Source of the DNA: Marivivens aquimaris
Lineage (GTDB): Bacteria > Pseudomonadota > Alphaproteobacteria > Rhodobacterales > Rhodobacteraceae
Length of the DNA stretch: 64,000 nucleotides
Assembly (NCBI RefSeq): GCF_015220045.1
Contig: NZ_JADBGB010000005.1
Location: 58,882-122,881, forward strand
Reading direction: 5' to 3'
The notes beneath the pieces were generated by a model that worked only from the letters and a program-made list of their open reading frames with translations, did no database searches and had not been told where the DNA came from. Positions 1 to 9,643 of the stretch are shown here, one piece after another. How positions within the stretch are numbered: the stretch's first letter is position 1; the number at the start of each line of letters is the position of its first letter. A program made the position numbers and the translations under genes.

Positions 1-1
1 C

Positions 2-3000
2 TTCCTGAGGAAATTCGGCCGTGCGCTGCTGACCCGGGCAGGTTCGCCCGTGGCGCTGTTGCCCATCCTCACCAAGGTGGCGGGTCTTTTGCCCACGCAC
101 ACCCGGCGGTCGGAAGAGATGGAGCGCTTTCAGCAATTCTCGACGCCGCTGCCAATGGGGCTCGCGGCTGTGGCGGCAGCACAGATCACGCCCCGTGATC
201 TTGTCCTAGAGCCGTCTGCCGGGACCGGGCTTCTGGCGATCCTCGCCGAGATCGCCGGCGGCACTCTGGCTCTGAACGAGTTGGCGGACACCCGCACCGA
301 CCTTCTTCGCTTGCTGTTCCCGGGCCGACCGGTCACGGGGTTTGATGCCGCGCAGATCGATGATCATCTCGACGCCTCCTCAAGCCCGAGCGTCATCCTG
401 ATGAACCCGCCTTTCTCGACTGTGGCCAATGTCGATGGTCGGTCGACCGAGGCGACGGCCCGACATCTGCGCTCAGCACTCGCGCGTCTGGCTCCCGGCG
501 GACGGCTCGTGGCCATCACCGGAGCCGGTTTCGCGCCGGATGCGCCTGCCTGGGCCGAGACCTTCGGCCGTCTGACCGAGACCGCCCTTCTCGTCTTCAC
601 CGGCGCGGTGTCGGGCGCGGCTTTTGCCAAACATGGGACCAGCTTCGAGACGCGGATTTCTGTCTTCGATAAATGCCGCGGCGGCGAGCCGGGCGGCATC
701 ACCGCAGGCCTGCGCCAACCCACATCCCCGGACGTGGCACATCTGATGTCCCGGGTCACTGCCGAGGTTCCGCCGCGCCTCGAACTGGATCCAGCTCCTG
801 CTGCGGGGCAGGGCCATTCTTCCCCCTTTCCGGGAAATTCTCACCTCACCACCCGCAAACCCGCCAGCCGATCGCACGCGACCTCTGCAGCCAATCCGGC
901 GAAGCCTGACACGCCGATCGAGGCTGAGGAACTAAACTACGCAACTCGCGACGCCGCCGGGGACGAAGATGCGACACGGCTGTCCGACGCGATCTACGAG
1001 ACCTTCCGTTTGCAGGCCATCGACATCCCCGGTGCGGCGCCACACCCGACTAAGCTTGTGCAATCGGCGGCGATGGCCTCGGTCGCACCTCCGAAACCCA
1101 CGTACCGCCCCAAGCTTCCGGCGGCCATCCTGCGCGACGGCCTGTTGTCCGACGCGCAGCTTGAGACTGTCATCTACGCGGGGGAGGCGCATGGCGCGCA
1201 TCTCACTGGGTCTTGGACCGTCGATGAAACCGGAGACGTGGTCTCCGCTGCACCGGACGATGCCGCTGACGCCGTCCGCTTCCGCCGCGGCTTTTTCCTC
1301 GGCGATGGCACCGGGGCGGGCAAGGGCCGCCAGTCGGCCGGGATCCTGCTCGACAACTGGTGCCAAGGCCGCCGCAAGGCGCTCTGGATCTCGAAGAGCG
1401 ACAAGCTTCTCGAGGATGCGCAGCGCGACTGGTCCGCACTCGGCCAGGAGCGGCTGCTTGTCACGCCCCTGTCGCGCTTCGCGCAATGCCGCGACATCCC
1501 GCTGACCGAGGGCATCCTCTTCACCACCTACGCAACGCTTCGCTCAGAAGAGCGGGGCGCCAAGAAATCCCGTGTCGACCAGATCGTCGATTGGCTCGGG
1601 GCGGATTTCGACGGGGTGATCCTCTTCGACGAAAGCCATGCCATGGCAAATGCCGCCGGCGGCAAAGGCGAGCGCGGCGATACCATGGCCTCGCAGCAGG
1701 GCAGGGCGGGTCTGCGCCTGCAGCACAAGCTTCCGAATGCCCGCGTGGTCTATGTCTCGGCCACGGGCGCGACGACCGTCCACAACCTTGCCTATGCGCA
1801 ACGCCTCGGCCTCTGGGGCGGAGAGGACTTTCCGTTCGCCACGCGCGGGGAGTTCGTCGAGGCCATCGAGGCGGGCGGCGTCGCCGCGATGGAGGTTCTT
1901 GCCCGCGACCTCCGGGCGCTCGGCCTCTACACGGCGCGGTCGCTTTCCTATGACGGTGTCGAATACGAGATGCTCGAACATGCGCTCAGCCCCGAGCAGC
2001 GCGGCATTTACGATGCCTATGCCGGGGCCTTCGCCATCATTCACAACAACCTGACCGCGGCGTTGGAGGCTGCGAACATTTCCGGCGCGGCCGACGGGCC
2101 GAGCGGGTCGGGCACGCTGAACCGCCAGGCCAAGTCCGCCGCACGGTCAGCCTTCGAGAGCGCCAAACAGCGCTTCTTCGGCCATCTGTTGACCAGCATG
2201 AAAACCCCCACCCTCATTTCCAGCATCGAGGCTGATCTCGCGGCAGGCCATGCGGCGGTCATCCAGATTGTCTCGACAGGTGAGGCGCTGATGGAACGCC
2301 GCCTGTCGGAGATCCCGACCGACGAATGGAATGATATCCGCTGTGACATCACTCCCAGGGAGTATGTCCTGGACTACCTCGCCCATTCTTTCCCGGTGCA
2401 GCTCTACGAGCCTTTCACCGACAGCGAGGGCAATCTCTCGTCCCGGCCCGTGACGCGAGACGGCCAACCGGTCGAATGCCGCGAAGCCGTCCGCCGTCGT
2501 GACGCGCTGATCGAGAAGCTGGCTTCGCTGCCAGCGGTGCCGGGGGCGCTCGACCAGATCATCCAGCGTTTCGGCACCGATCTCGTGGCTGAAGTCACGG
2601 GGCGTTCACGGCGCATCGTGCGCAAGGGTGAAGGGCATTCGGCACGGCTCGTCGTGGAGAACAGGGCCGGAGCTGCGAACCTCTCGGAGACCCAAGCCTT
2701 CATGGATGACGAAAAACGTATCCTGATCTTCTCGGATGCCGGCGGCACCGGGCGCAGCTATCACGCCGATCTCGGGGCGAAGAACCAGCGCCTGCGGGTC
2801 CACTATCTCCTGGAACCGGGCTGGAAGGCAGATGCCGCGATCCAGGGGCTTGGCCGCACCAACCGCACCAATCAGGCTCAGCCGCCGCTGTTCCGACCGG
2901 TGGCCACCGATGTGAAGGCGGAGAAGCGGTTCCTCTCGACCATTGCGCGACGTCTCGACACGCTTGGCGCGATCACGCGCGGCCAGCGCCAGACCGGGGG

Positions 3001-4153
3001 GCAGGGGTTGTTCCGCCCCGAGGACAACCTCGAGTCCCCCTACGCCCGCGACGCCCTGCGCCAGCTTTACCGCCGCATCTATCGCGGCGATGTGGTGGGC
3101 TGCTCCCTTGGGGCCTTCGAGGATGCCACTGGCCTCAGCCTGACCGATGACAACGGGCTGAAGGACGACCTTCCCCCGATCACGACCTTCCTCAATCGCC
3201 TGCTGGCGCTGACGATCGACATGCAGGCCGTGTTGTTCGCGGGTTTCGAGGAGCTGCTCGATCAGCGAATTGAGGGCGCCATCGCCGCCGGGGTCTATGA
3301 TCTCGGGCTCGAGACACTCCGTGCCGAGAGCTTCCGGGTGACCGACGCACAGGTCATCTACACCCATCCGGGCTCCGGCGCCGAAACCCAGCTTCTCACC
3401 ATCGCGGAAAAGCGCCGCAACATGCCGACTTCCCTCGCGGATGCGCTCGACTGGCTGAATGACCCGAAGGCGCGGCTTCTGGTCAACAGCCGCTCGGGCC
3501 GGGCCGCCGTGCAGGTTCCCGCCACCAGTCACATGCTGGACGATGGGACCATCGAGCCGCGCCTGCGCCTGATCCGCCCGACCGAGGCCAGCACGGTTCC
3601 GGCCAAGGTCATGGAGGACACCCACTGGCTCGAGGCCGACCGCGCGGCCTTCACTGCGGCGTGGACTGCGGAACTGGCCGAGGTGCCGGAGTTCTCCGAA
3701 GCCACGCTGCACATCGTCGCAGGTCTGCTGCTGCCGATCTGGAAGCAGCTTCCCCAGGATGAAACCCGCGTCTACCGCCTGCAGACCGATGACGGGCAGC
3801 GCATCATCGGCCGCCGCGTCTCGCCTGCCTGGGTCGCGACCACGCTGGCCGCCGATGCGCCCAAGCTCTCGGCCGCGCAGATCCATGCCCTCGTTCTGGA
3901 GGGCAAGACCGTGGTGTGCCTGTCCGAAGGGATGGAATTGCACCGCTCGCGCGTCATGGGCGCGAACCGGATCGAACTCTCGGGCTTCTCGGAGGCCGCC
4001 AAGGACCGGCTCAAGGCCGATGGCTTCTTCTCGGAGATTATTAGTTGGAAGCTTCGGCTGTTTTGCCCGACCGACGCCGATGGCGTCGCGATACTGGATC
4101 GTCTGCTTGCACGTTGTCCTGTCGCAAGGCTACATGATCGAGGAGGTTGTTGA
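2..4153 (+). CDS. Strawberry-notch-type methylase-helicase, 5' truncated
   Basis: The reading frame is open to the left edge, so the gene starts outside the window; the GTG at 50 is probably internal. The N-terminal part has N6-adenine methyltransferase motifs (LEPSAGTG near residue 53 counted from position 50, NPPF near 119). The middle is an SF2 helicase core with Walker A GDGTGAGKG near 418 and a DESH box near 527, and the C-terminal half carries further strawberry-notch helicase sequence including GLGRTNRTNQ. Such very large methylase-helicase fusions are common on alphaproteobacterial plasmids; their role is not established, with plasmid maintenance or protection from host restriction as guesses. 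The stop lies 3 nt before the Toprim gene, so the two are probably co-transcribed. Confidence 0.85.
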   Translation, partial: FLRKFGRALLTRAGSPVALLPILTKVAGLLPTHTRRSEEMERFQQFSTPLPMGLAAVAAAQITPRDLVLEPSAGTGLLAILAEIAGGTLALNELADTRTDLLRLLFPGRPVTGFDAAQIDDHLDASSSPSVILMNPPFSTVANVDGRSTEATARHLRSALARLAPGGRLVAITGAGFAPDAPAWAETFGRLTETALLVFTGAVSGAAFAKHGTSFETRISVFDKCRGGEPGGITAGLRQPTSPDVAHLMSRVTAEVPPRLELDPAPAAGQGHSSPFPGNSHLTTRKPASRSHATSAANPAKPDTPIEAEELNYATRDAAGDEDATRLSDAIYETFRLQAIDIPGAAPHPTKLVQSAAMASVAPPKPTYRPKLPAAILRDGLLSDAQLETVIYAGEAHGAHLTGSWTVDETGDVVSAAPDDAADAVRFRRGFFLGDGTGAGKGRQSAGILLDNWCQGRRKALWISKSDKLLEDAQRDWSALGQERLLVTPLSRFAQCRDIPLTEGILFTTYATLRSEERGAKKSRVDQIVDWLGADFDGVILFDESHAMANAAGGKGERGDTMASQQGRAGLRLQHKLPNARVVYVSATGATTVHNLAYAQRLGLWGGEDFPFATRGEFVEAIEAGGVAAMEVLARDLRALGLYTARSLSYDGVEYEMLEHALSPEQRGIYDAYAGAFAIIHNNLTAALEAANISGAADGPSGSGTLNRQAKSAARSAFESAKQRFFGHLLTSMKTPTLISSIEADLAAGHAAVIQIVSTGEALMERRLSEIPTDEWNDIRCDITPREYVLDYLAHSFPVQLYEPFTDSEGNLSSRPVTRDGQPVECREAVRRRDALIEKLASLPAVPGALDQIIQRFGTDLVAEVTGRSRRIVRKGEGHSARLVVENRAGAANLSETQAFMDDEKRILIFSDAGGTGRSYHADLGAKNQRLRVHYLLEPGWKADAAIQGLGRTNRTNQAQPPLFRPVATDVKAEKRFLSTIARRLDTLGAITRGQRQTGGQGLFRPEDNLESPYARDALRQLYRRIYRGDVVGCSLGAFEDATGLSLTDDNGLKDDLPPITTFLNRLLALTIDMQAVLFAGFEELLDQRIEGAIAAGVYDLGLETLRAESFRVTDAQVIYTHPGSGAETQLLTIAEKRRNMPTSLADALDWLNDPKARLLVNSRSGRAAVQVPATSHMLDDGTIEPRLRLIRPTEASTVPAKVMEDTHWLEADRAAFTAAWTAELAEVPEFSEATLHIVAGLLLPIWKQLPQDETRVYRLQTDDGQRIIGRRVSPAWVATTLAADAPKLSAAQIHALVLEGKTVVCLSEGMELHRSRVMGANRIELSGFSEAAKDRLKADGFFSEIISWKLRLFCPTDADGVAILDRLLARCPVARLHDRGGC

Positions 4154-4156
4154 CCC

Positions 4157-5188
4157 ATGTATTCCAAGACCGAAGACCTCGTGCGCGATCTGGCAGAAAA
4201 TGCCGAAGGCGTCTGTCGTGCCTACCTTCCCGCCGGACGGCGGGAAGGATCCTACTGGATCGTCGGCGATCTGCAGAACAACCCCGGCCGGTCGCTCTTC
4301 GTGCGGCTGACCGGGCCTGCATCCGGGCCGGGCGCGGCCGGCAAGTTTACGGATGGGGCCACAGGCGAGCATGGCGATCTCCTGGACATCATCCGCGCCC
4401 GGACGGGGATCACGCGCTTCCCCGACCTTCTCGCCGAGGCCCGAGCGCATCTTGGCCGTCCGCAGCCGGTCGTCCCGGATAAGCAAGAGCCGAGGAAGGC
4501 CAAGGCGCCCGGTGGCACTCCTGCGGCAGCGGCGCGCTTGTTTGCTGCCTCGGTGCCGATCGCAGGCACGCTTGCTGAGACCTACCTCCGTTCCCGAGGC
4601 ATCACTCAATTCGGGGCGAACGGCGCCCTACGCTTCCACCCGAAGTGCTGGCATCGGGAAGAGGGGCAGACCCGGAGCAGCCCCAGACCGGCGATGATCG
4701 CGGCGGTTACCGATGGGGCAGGGGCCGTGCAGGGCGTGCATCGCACCTGGCTGGCGCCTGACGGACAGGGGAAGGCGGCAGTGAATCCAGAGCGTCGGGC
4801 TATGGGTCACCTCCTCGGCAATGCTGTCAGGCTGACCCCGCAGGATGACATCCTCGTCATCGGCGAAGGCATCGAGACCATCCTGTCCCTGTCCGAGGCA
4901 ATCCCAGGTCTGCCCGTCTGGGCGGCGCTCTCTTCGGGTCACCTCGGGGCGGTCCTGCTGCCAGAGGGGCTGAAGCGCCTCTACATCGCGATCGACCGCG
5001 ATCCGGCAGGGCAACGCGCGGCGGAGAGGTTGAGCGCCAGAGCCTCCGAGGTCGGGATTGGTTGCCATGTGCTGGAACCGCGGCTCGGGGATTTCAACGA
5101 TGATCTTCGGGCGGACGGCAAAGACTTGCTGCGCCAGCATCTGGCAGGTCAGATCGGGCCAGAGGATCGGCATCGCCTGCTCAGCTGA
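4157..5188 (+). CDS. Toprim domain (primase-like) protein
   Basis: A 343-residue protein with a C-terminal Toprim fold: the acidic motif GEGIET near residue 236 and the DxD-type motif AIDRDPAG near 277, which would bind the catalytic metal. The N-terminal part resembles the DUF7146/CHC2-like primase-helicase region found on plasmids and phages, but I see no clear zinc-binding cysteine set. The start ATG follows an AGGAGG at about 4139-4144 and lies just after the stop of the methylase-helicase, which suggests one operon. The likely role is priming of plasmid or transferred-strand DNA synthesis; this is inferred from the family. Confidence 0.85.
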   Translation: MYSKTEDLVRDLAENAEGVCRAYLPAGRREGSYWIVGDLQNNPGRSLFVRLTGPASGPGAAGKFTDGATGEHGDLLDIIRARTGITRFPDLLAEARAHLGRPQPVVPDKQEPRKAKAPGGTPAAAARLFAASVPIAGTLAETYLRSRGITQFGANGALRFHPKCWHREEGQTRSSPRPAMIAAVTDGAGAVQGVHRTWLAPDGQGKAAVNPERRAMGHLLGNAVRLTPQDDILVIGEGIETILSLSEAIPGLPVWAALSSGHLGAVLLPEGLKRLYIAIDRDPAGQRAAERLSARASEVGIGCHVLEPRLGDFNDDLRADGKDLLRQHLAGQIGPEDRHRLLS

Positions 5189-5550
5189 GCTGCATCGCGT
5201 AGGGGCGTCTGGGAGTGCGCGGCAGGGGGCTGCATCCCAGTCGTGGCTCTGGATCGTCGTCCTCACCCCATCCCGGGCTTTGCGCATCCACCCGTCACCC
5301 GAGCGGCCTTCAAGAGATGGGCAGGCCGTCAAAGCGGCTGCCCCTGCAAGGTCGGCAGGGAACCTATTTCCGCCGGCGGCAAAGCCGCCTTTGCATCGCG
5401 AGACAAATAGCTTCCCTGCCGACCTCCTCCACGCTGTTCCGGCCCCGGTGAAGCCGGGGTGAAGGGGCAACCGCCCCGACGGCTCGGGTCTGCCCATGAA
5501 GGCCGCGCGGGATGACGCGCGGACGAGACAGGCCCGGAGGCAAGAAACCG
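5189..5550 (+). other. Intergenic region with a large imperfect cruciform
   Basis: No credible gene is seen here. The segment contains an inverted repeat with 21-nt arms at 5349-5369 and 5405-5425 that pair at 20 of 21 positions, and the loop holds a second hairpin (GGCGGC-AAA-GCCGCC, 5375-5389). Smaller GC-rich inverted repeats follow at about 5440-5482. It may be a transcription terminator, a REP-like extragenic repeat or a recombination or replication signal. Confidence 0.6.
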
Positions 5551-6483
5551 ATGACGATCCAGACCCACGACGACGCGTATGAACCCGCCCATAGCGCATC
5601 CCAGACCGCCCATGCGCTCGACGAGCTTCAGCTCTATGGCTATCGCCCCTTTGACGAGCCCGATCCGCGCCCAATGCCCGATGGGCAGCGGCTCGCCGTC
5701 GCCGTCGCCGACATCTTCGACGCCCTCGTCGCGACCCTGGAAGACACCCGTATGGAACCCGACCTCGAAGAGGTGCTCTGGGGCCAGGTCAACCTCTTCC
5801 ACCGCGCCACGGCCAGGATCGAGCGGACGCTCGATGAGAACGAGCAGGCGCAGCGCCGCCTCCAGCGCGAGCAGGACGGCTCCGAAGTGAAATCGGTCGA
5901 ACTCGAGCGCCTGACGGCCGAAGGCCTGACCCTCGTCGAACGGCGCAACTGCATGGACATGATGCGCGATCACGCCGCATCCGAGTTTGTTCAGCACACA
6001 GGATCCACCTGGCGCCCCCGCACCGGCTCGATGGTGAACCGCCAGCACATGACCGCAGCCCTGATCGACAGCCGCGATTTCCTGGCCGCCAAGCGCCGCG
6101 CGGAGACCGAGGTGATGCTCCCCGCAGGTCCCAAGGTTGCCCTCACCGGCGGGACCGATTTCAACGATCACCGCCTGATCTGGGGCAAGCTCGACCAAGT
6201 CCGGACCAAGTATCCCGACATGGTCCTCCTGCACGGTGGCAGCCCGAAGGGCGCAGAGCTCATCGCCGCCAAATGGGCCGAAGCCCGGGGCGTGACGCAG
6301 GTGGCCTTTAAGCCCGACTGGACCAAGCACGCCAAGGCCGCGCCCTTCAAGCGCAACGACGCGATGCTGGATGTGCTCCCGGTCGGGGTCCTTGTCTTCC
6401 CCGGAACCGGTATCCAGGAAAACCTCGCCGACAAAGCCAAGAAGCTGGGTATCCCGGTCATGAAGTTCGAGAAGGGGGCGTGA
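5551..6483 (+). CDS. DUF2493 (SLOG-like) domain protein
   Basis: A protein of 310 residues. The C-terminal half (KVALTGGTDFND then LLHGGSPKGAELIA and a following VFPGTG) is the DUF2493/YspA-like fold, a Rossmann-type domain of the SLOG superfamily thought to bind nucleotides or nucleotide-derived ligands. The N-terminal half is acidic and helical. I chose the ATG at 5551 because a CGGAGG lies 10 nt upstream; the in-frame ATG at 5512 has no such site. Proteins of this kind are frequent next to Toprim and strawberry-notch genes on Rhodobacteraceae and rhizobial plasmids. The precise role is unknown. Confidence 0.8.
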   Translation: MTIQTHDDAYEPAHSASQTAHALDELQLYGYRPFDEPDPRPMPDGQRLAVAVADIFDALVATLEDTRMEPDLEEVLWGQVNLFHRATARIERTLDENEQAQRRLQREQDGSEVKSVELERLTAEGLTLVERRNCMDMMRDHAASEFVQHTGSTWRPRTGSMVNRQHMTAALIDSRDFLAAKRRAETEVMLPAGPKVALTGGTDFNDHRLIWGKLDQVRTKYPDMVLLHGGSPKGAELIAAKWAEARGVTQVAFKPDWTKHAKAAPFKRNDAMLDVLPVGVLVFPGTGIQENLADKAKKLGIPVMKFEKGA

Positions 6484-6567
6484 GCCCCCTCTTTCTTTTC
6501 GGGGCAGAACATTGTGGAAACGTCGAAGAGCGCTTGATATTGTGGTCTGGAGAGAGGCGCCAACAAC

Positions 6568-6849
6568 ATGTTCGACATATCGCAGCAAATGGAAGTGTTC
6601 CCGACGACGGTCGATCTCAAGCGGATCGACCCGTCTCTCAACATGCGGCGCTTCTATCGAATGAGCGTTCAGCCAGACCTGTTTGGCGGTGCCTGCCTCG
6701 TGCGGGAATGGGGCCGTATCGGGTTTCGAGGTCAGATGCTAATCGAACAGCACCCGGACGAGGGGCATGCTGTGACCGCCTTGTTGAAGCTCGCAGCAAA
6801 CAAGACGCGGCGAGGGTATCGAGCGGTCGCAGCGCAGAAGATGGATTGA
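6568..6849 (+). CDS. Stand-alone WGR domain protein
   Basis: A 93-residue protein made almost only of a WGR domain: LVREWGRIGFRGQ near residues 44-56, the Trp-Gly-Arg motif that gives the family its name. In eukaryotic PARPs this domain contacts DNA breaks; bacterial stand-alone forms are common on alphaproteobacterial plasmids and their function is not known. It sits between the DUF2493 gene and the methyltransferase of the putative defence cassette, 106 nt upstream of the latter, and could belong to either group. No enzymatic domain is present. Confidence 0.8.
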   Translation: MFDISQQMEVFPTTVDLKRIDPSLNMRRFYRMSVQPDLFGGACLVREWGRIGFRGQMLIEQHPDEGHAVTALLKLAANKTRRGYRAVAAQKMD

Positions 6850-6955
6850 AAAGCGGCAAATGAGATTTCGCCAAGCGTGTATTTCGCGTTTATTTTCGGT
6901 AGTTTCCGGCGGCTTCTTTGACTACGAATAGTGTAACGAATTCCGAGGCCTGTTG

Positions 6956-9643
6956 ATGAACCCGACTGAAATTTACGATGCCCTTGCCGAGATTGCGGCC
7001 AAGCCATTTGATCCGAATGAATTCCCCTTTGCTTTTGCTGAGGCGACGGATGCGGCCAAGGCAGCGATCTCGAAGCTGCGCAATGGCTCGACCAACAAAT
7101 CGGATGTTTCTGGCGGCGTTCTGTTCAATAAGAAGTTCCACTACGCGCCTGCACTAAAGGGCCTGACTGATGTCACGCTCGATCAGCTGCGCGCCTCTAA
7201 GAAAACCAAGGCGTCCAAGCCCGCGATCCTGATCGCGACCGATGGCGAAACCATTGCAGCGGAACACCCGGTTTCAGGCGATACACTGCATTGCACCTTC
7301 AGCGAGTTAGGTGATCATTTCGGCTTTTTCCTACCCGCCGCTGGCAAGGAACGCTACCGCGCGGTCGAAGAGAACCCTGTCGACGTCAAAGCGACCGGCA
7401 AGCTCGCCCGCCTCTATGACGCGCTGACCAAGGCCAACCCGGACTGGGGCAGCGACGATCGGCGGCACGAGATGAACCAGCTGATGATGCGGCTCATCTT
7501 CTGCATGTTTGCCGAAGACGTCGGCATCTTCCCGGACAACCAGTTCTCGCGCCTTTTGTTCACCCATGCTGGAGACAAGGGCGAGGAGGCGCGTGAAACC
7601 ATCATCACCGCCTTCAACGCCATGAACCTGCCCAAGGACAAGCGCGGCGCCCTGCCGGCATGGACGGCAGAGCTGGAATACGTAAACGGCGGGCTGTTCG
7701 CGGGCACCATCGACGCGCCGCGGTTTGACACGATCTCCTTCCGCTACCTGCGCGATGCCTGCGATCTTGATTGGCGGGAAATCAACCCTGACATCTTCGG
7801 GTCGATGATCCAGTCGGTGGCTGATCCCAAGCAGCGCTCGGAACTGGGGATGCACTACACCTCGGTTCCGAACATCATGAAGGTGATCGGGCCGCTGTTC
7901 CTTGATGATCTGGATGCCGAGATCCACAAGGCCTGGGACCGCGCAAAAGCGTTGCAGCGAGTGCTGGACCGCATGTCGCGCATTCGCGTCTTTGACCCCG
8001 CCTGTGGCTCGGGCAACTTTCTGGTCGTGTCCTACCGCGAGCTGCGGGCGCGAGAGTCGCGCATCCTGCAGCGGCTGGAGGAGCTCACCGGCCCCGGCTC
8101 GATGCAGATGTTTTCGGCCATCCCGATCAGCAATTTCTACGGGATCGAGATCGCGGACTTTGCGGCAGAGACCGCCAAGCTCGCGCTGTTCATTGCCGAG
8201 TATCAGGCCAATGCCAGCTTTGCCGAGGTTTTTGGTCGCCGTCCTGCCGCGCTACCGCTGAAAGACGCAGCGCATATCAGGCGAGGGGACTCCCTTTATA
8301 CCCGATGGGAGGAGGTCTGCCCGCACCCCGGCGAAGAAGAGGAAGTTTTCATCGCGGGCAACCCCCCGTTCCTTGGAAAGGCCCAGCAGGACGCGGATCA
8401 CAAAGCCGGAATGGACCATGTCTTCAAGGGTAAGGTAAAGTCTTACCGAGCGTTTGACTTAGTGGCGGCATGGTTCTTCAAGGCCTCGGTCTATCTGCGT
8501 GGTCGTAATGTCCGTGCTGCTCTGGTGTCGACCAATTCAATCTGCCAAGGGGCATCGGCAGCCAACCTCTGGCCCGAAATCTTGACTGACGGCGTGGAAA
8601 TCGGGTTCGCGCATCGATCCTTCAAGTGGCGCAACAATGCATCGGCAAATGCCGCAGTCATTTGCGTGGTCGTCGGGATGCGAAACAAATCAAATGCGAC
8701 CAAGCGCATTTTCGATGGTGATGTTTCCGAGGAAGCCGCAAATATCAATTCGTATCTCTTGAACGACCAAAACGTATTCGTGACCGGTGCGAGCAAAGGG
8801 ATTTTCGGGCTCCCTGAGATGAACTTTGGCTGCATGCCCTATGACGCTGGAAACCTGCTACTGCTTCCGGAGGAAAAAGAGCAGATGCTGGCTGAAGCAC
8901 CCGAGGCATCGAAGTTCATTCGTCGTTTCATGGGGTCGCAGGAGGTTGTGAAAGGAATAGAACGACATTGCCTTTGGATTTCAGATTCCGACCTGCGTGA
9001 TGCGATGGCCATCCCGCCTGTCGCTCTTCGTGTCGAAGCGACCAGAGAGGCTCGTCTTAAAATGACCGATAAGGGCGGCATTGAACTTGCAGATCGGCCA
9101 CACCAGTTCCGCGAGCATGTTGCGCCTGAACGTCATGCTATCCTTGTCCCAAGCGTCACTTCTGAGCGCCGTCCCTACCTTCCAGTAGAGCGCGTTGGAG
9201 CCGATGTAATTGCGTCGAACCTGAACCAAGTGCTCTACGACGCCCCTGAATGGTGCATCGCCCTGATCGCCTCGCGCCTGCATCTGGTCTGGATCGCTAC
9301 AGTCTGCGGCAAGCTGAAGTCTGATTTCCGCTATTCTAATACCCTCGGTTGGAACACCTTCCCCGTGCCGAAGTTCAGCGAGGATCAACTGGCAGAGCTA
9401 TCCGCCTCGGCGCGGCGCATCCTCAAGTGCCGCTACTCGCATTTCCCCAAGACCATCGCCGAGCTTTACGACCCCGACAAAATGCCCGACGACCTGCGCG
9501 CCGTGCATCGCGAAAACGATGACCTCTTGGAGACGATGTATATCGGCCGCCCCTTCCGCAATGACACTGAGCGGTTGGAAAAGCTCTTCAAGCTCTATGC
9601 CGCCAAGGTGAAATCGCAGGACAAGAAGGGCGCGCGCGCATGA
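6956..9643 (+). CDS. MmeI/YeeA-like DNA adenine methyltransferase
   Basis: A class I SAM-dependent DNA methyltransferase of 895 residues. Motif I (FDPACGSGNF) is near residues 346-355 and catalytic motif IV (NPPF) near 469-472, which indicates N6-adenine methylation. Layout and sequence (for example QRSELGMHYTS ahead of motif I) follow the MmeI-type family, with a C-terminal target-recognition region around residues 600-800. I see no D-x-ExK nuclease motif in the N-terminal 200 residues, so unlike type IIL enzymes this one probably does not cut and relies on the helicase and GIY-YIG genes downstream. The ATG at 6956 is preferred over a TTG at 6953. Its stop overlaps the next start (ATGA). Confidence 0.85.
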   Translation: MNPTEIYDALAEIAAKPFDPNEFPFAFAEATDAAKAAISKLRNGSTNKSDVSGGVLFNKKFHYAPALKGLTDVTLDQLRASKKTKASKPAILIATDGETIAAEHPVSGDTLHCTFSELGDHFGFFLPAAGKERYRAVEENPVDVKATGKLARLYDALTKANPDWGSDDRRHEMNQLMMRLIFCMFAEDVGIFPDNQFSRLLFTHAGDKGEEARETIITAFNAMNLPKDKRGALPAWTAELEYVNGGLFAGTIDAPRFDTISFRYLRDACDLDWREINPDIFGSMIQSVADPKQRSELGMHYTSVPNIMKVIGPLFLDDLDAEIHKAWDRAKALQRVLDRMSRIRVFDPACGSGNFLVVSYRELRARESRILQRLEELTGPGSMQMFSAIPISNFYGIEIADFAAETAKLALFIAEYQANASFAEVFGRRPAALPLKDAAHIRRGDSLYTRWEEVCPHPGEEEEVFIAGNPPFLGKAQQDADHKAGMDHVFKGKVKSYRAFDLVAAWFFKASVYLRGRNVRAALVSTNSICQGASAANLWPEILTDGVEIGFAHRSFKWRNNASANAAVICVVVGMRNKSNATKRIFDGDVSEEAANINSYLLNDQNVFVTGASKGIFGLPEMNFGCMPYDAGNLLLLPEEKEQMLAEAPEASKFIRRFMGSQEVVKGIERHCLWISDSDLRDAMAIPPVALRVEATREARLKMTDKGGIELADRPHQFREHVAPERHAILVPSVTSERRPYLPVERVGADVIASNLNQVLYDAPEWCIALIASRLHLVWIATVCGKLKSDFRYSNTLGWNTFPVPKFSEDQLAELSASARRILKCRYSHFPKTIAELYDPDKMPDDLRAVHRENDDLLETMYIGRPFRNDTERLEKLFKLYAAKVKSQDKKGARA

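Noticed and set aside
2606..3943. Long minus-strand open frame of 445 codons
   Set aside because: It lies antisense to the methylase-helicase, has high-GC shadow composition (many Arg, Gly, Gln, Asp) and no recognisable domain or ribosome site.
5440..5482. Small GC hairpins after the cruciform as a riboswitch
   Set aside because: No conserved riboswitch core is visible; simple GC-rich inverted repeats are enough to explain them.
5329..6588. Long minus-strand open frame of 419 codons
   Set aside because: It is antisense to the DUF2493 gene and runs through the cruciform; composition is that of a shadow.
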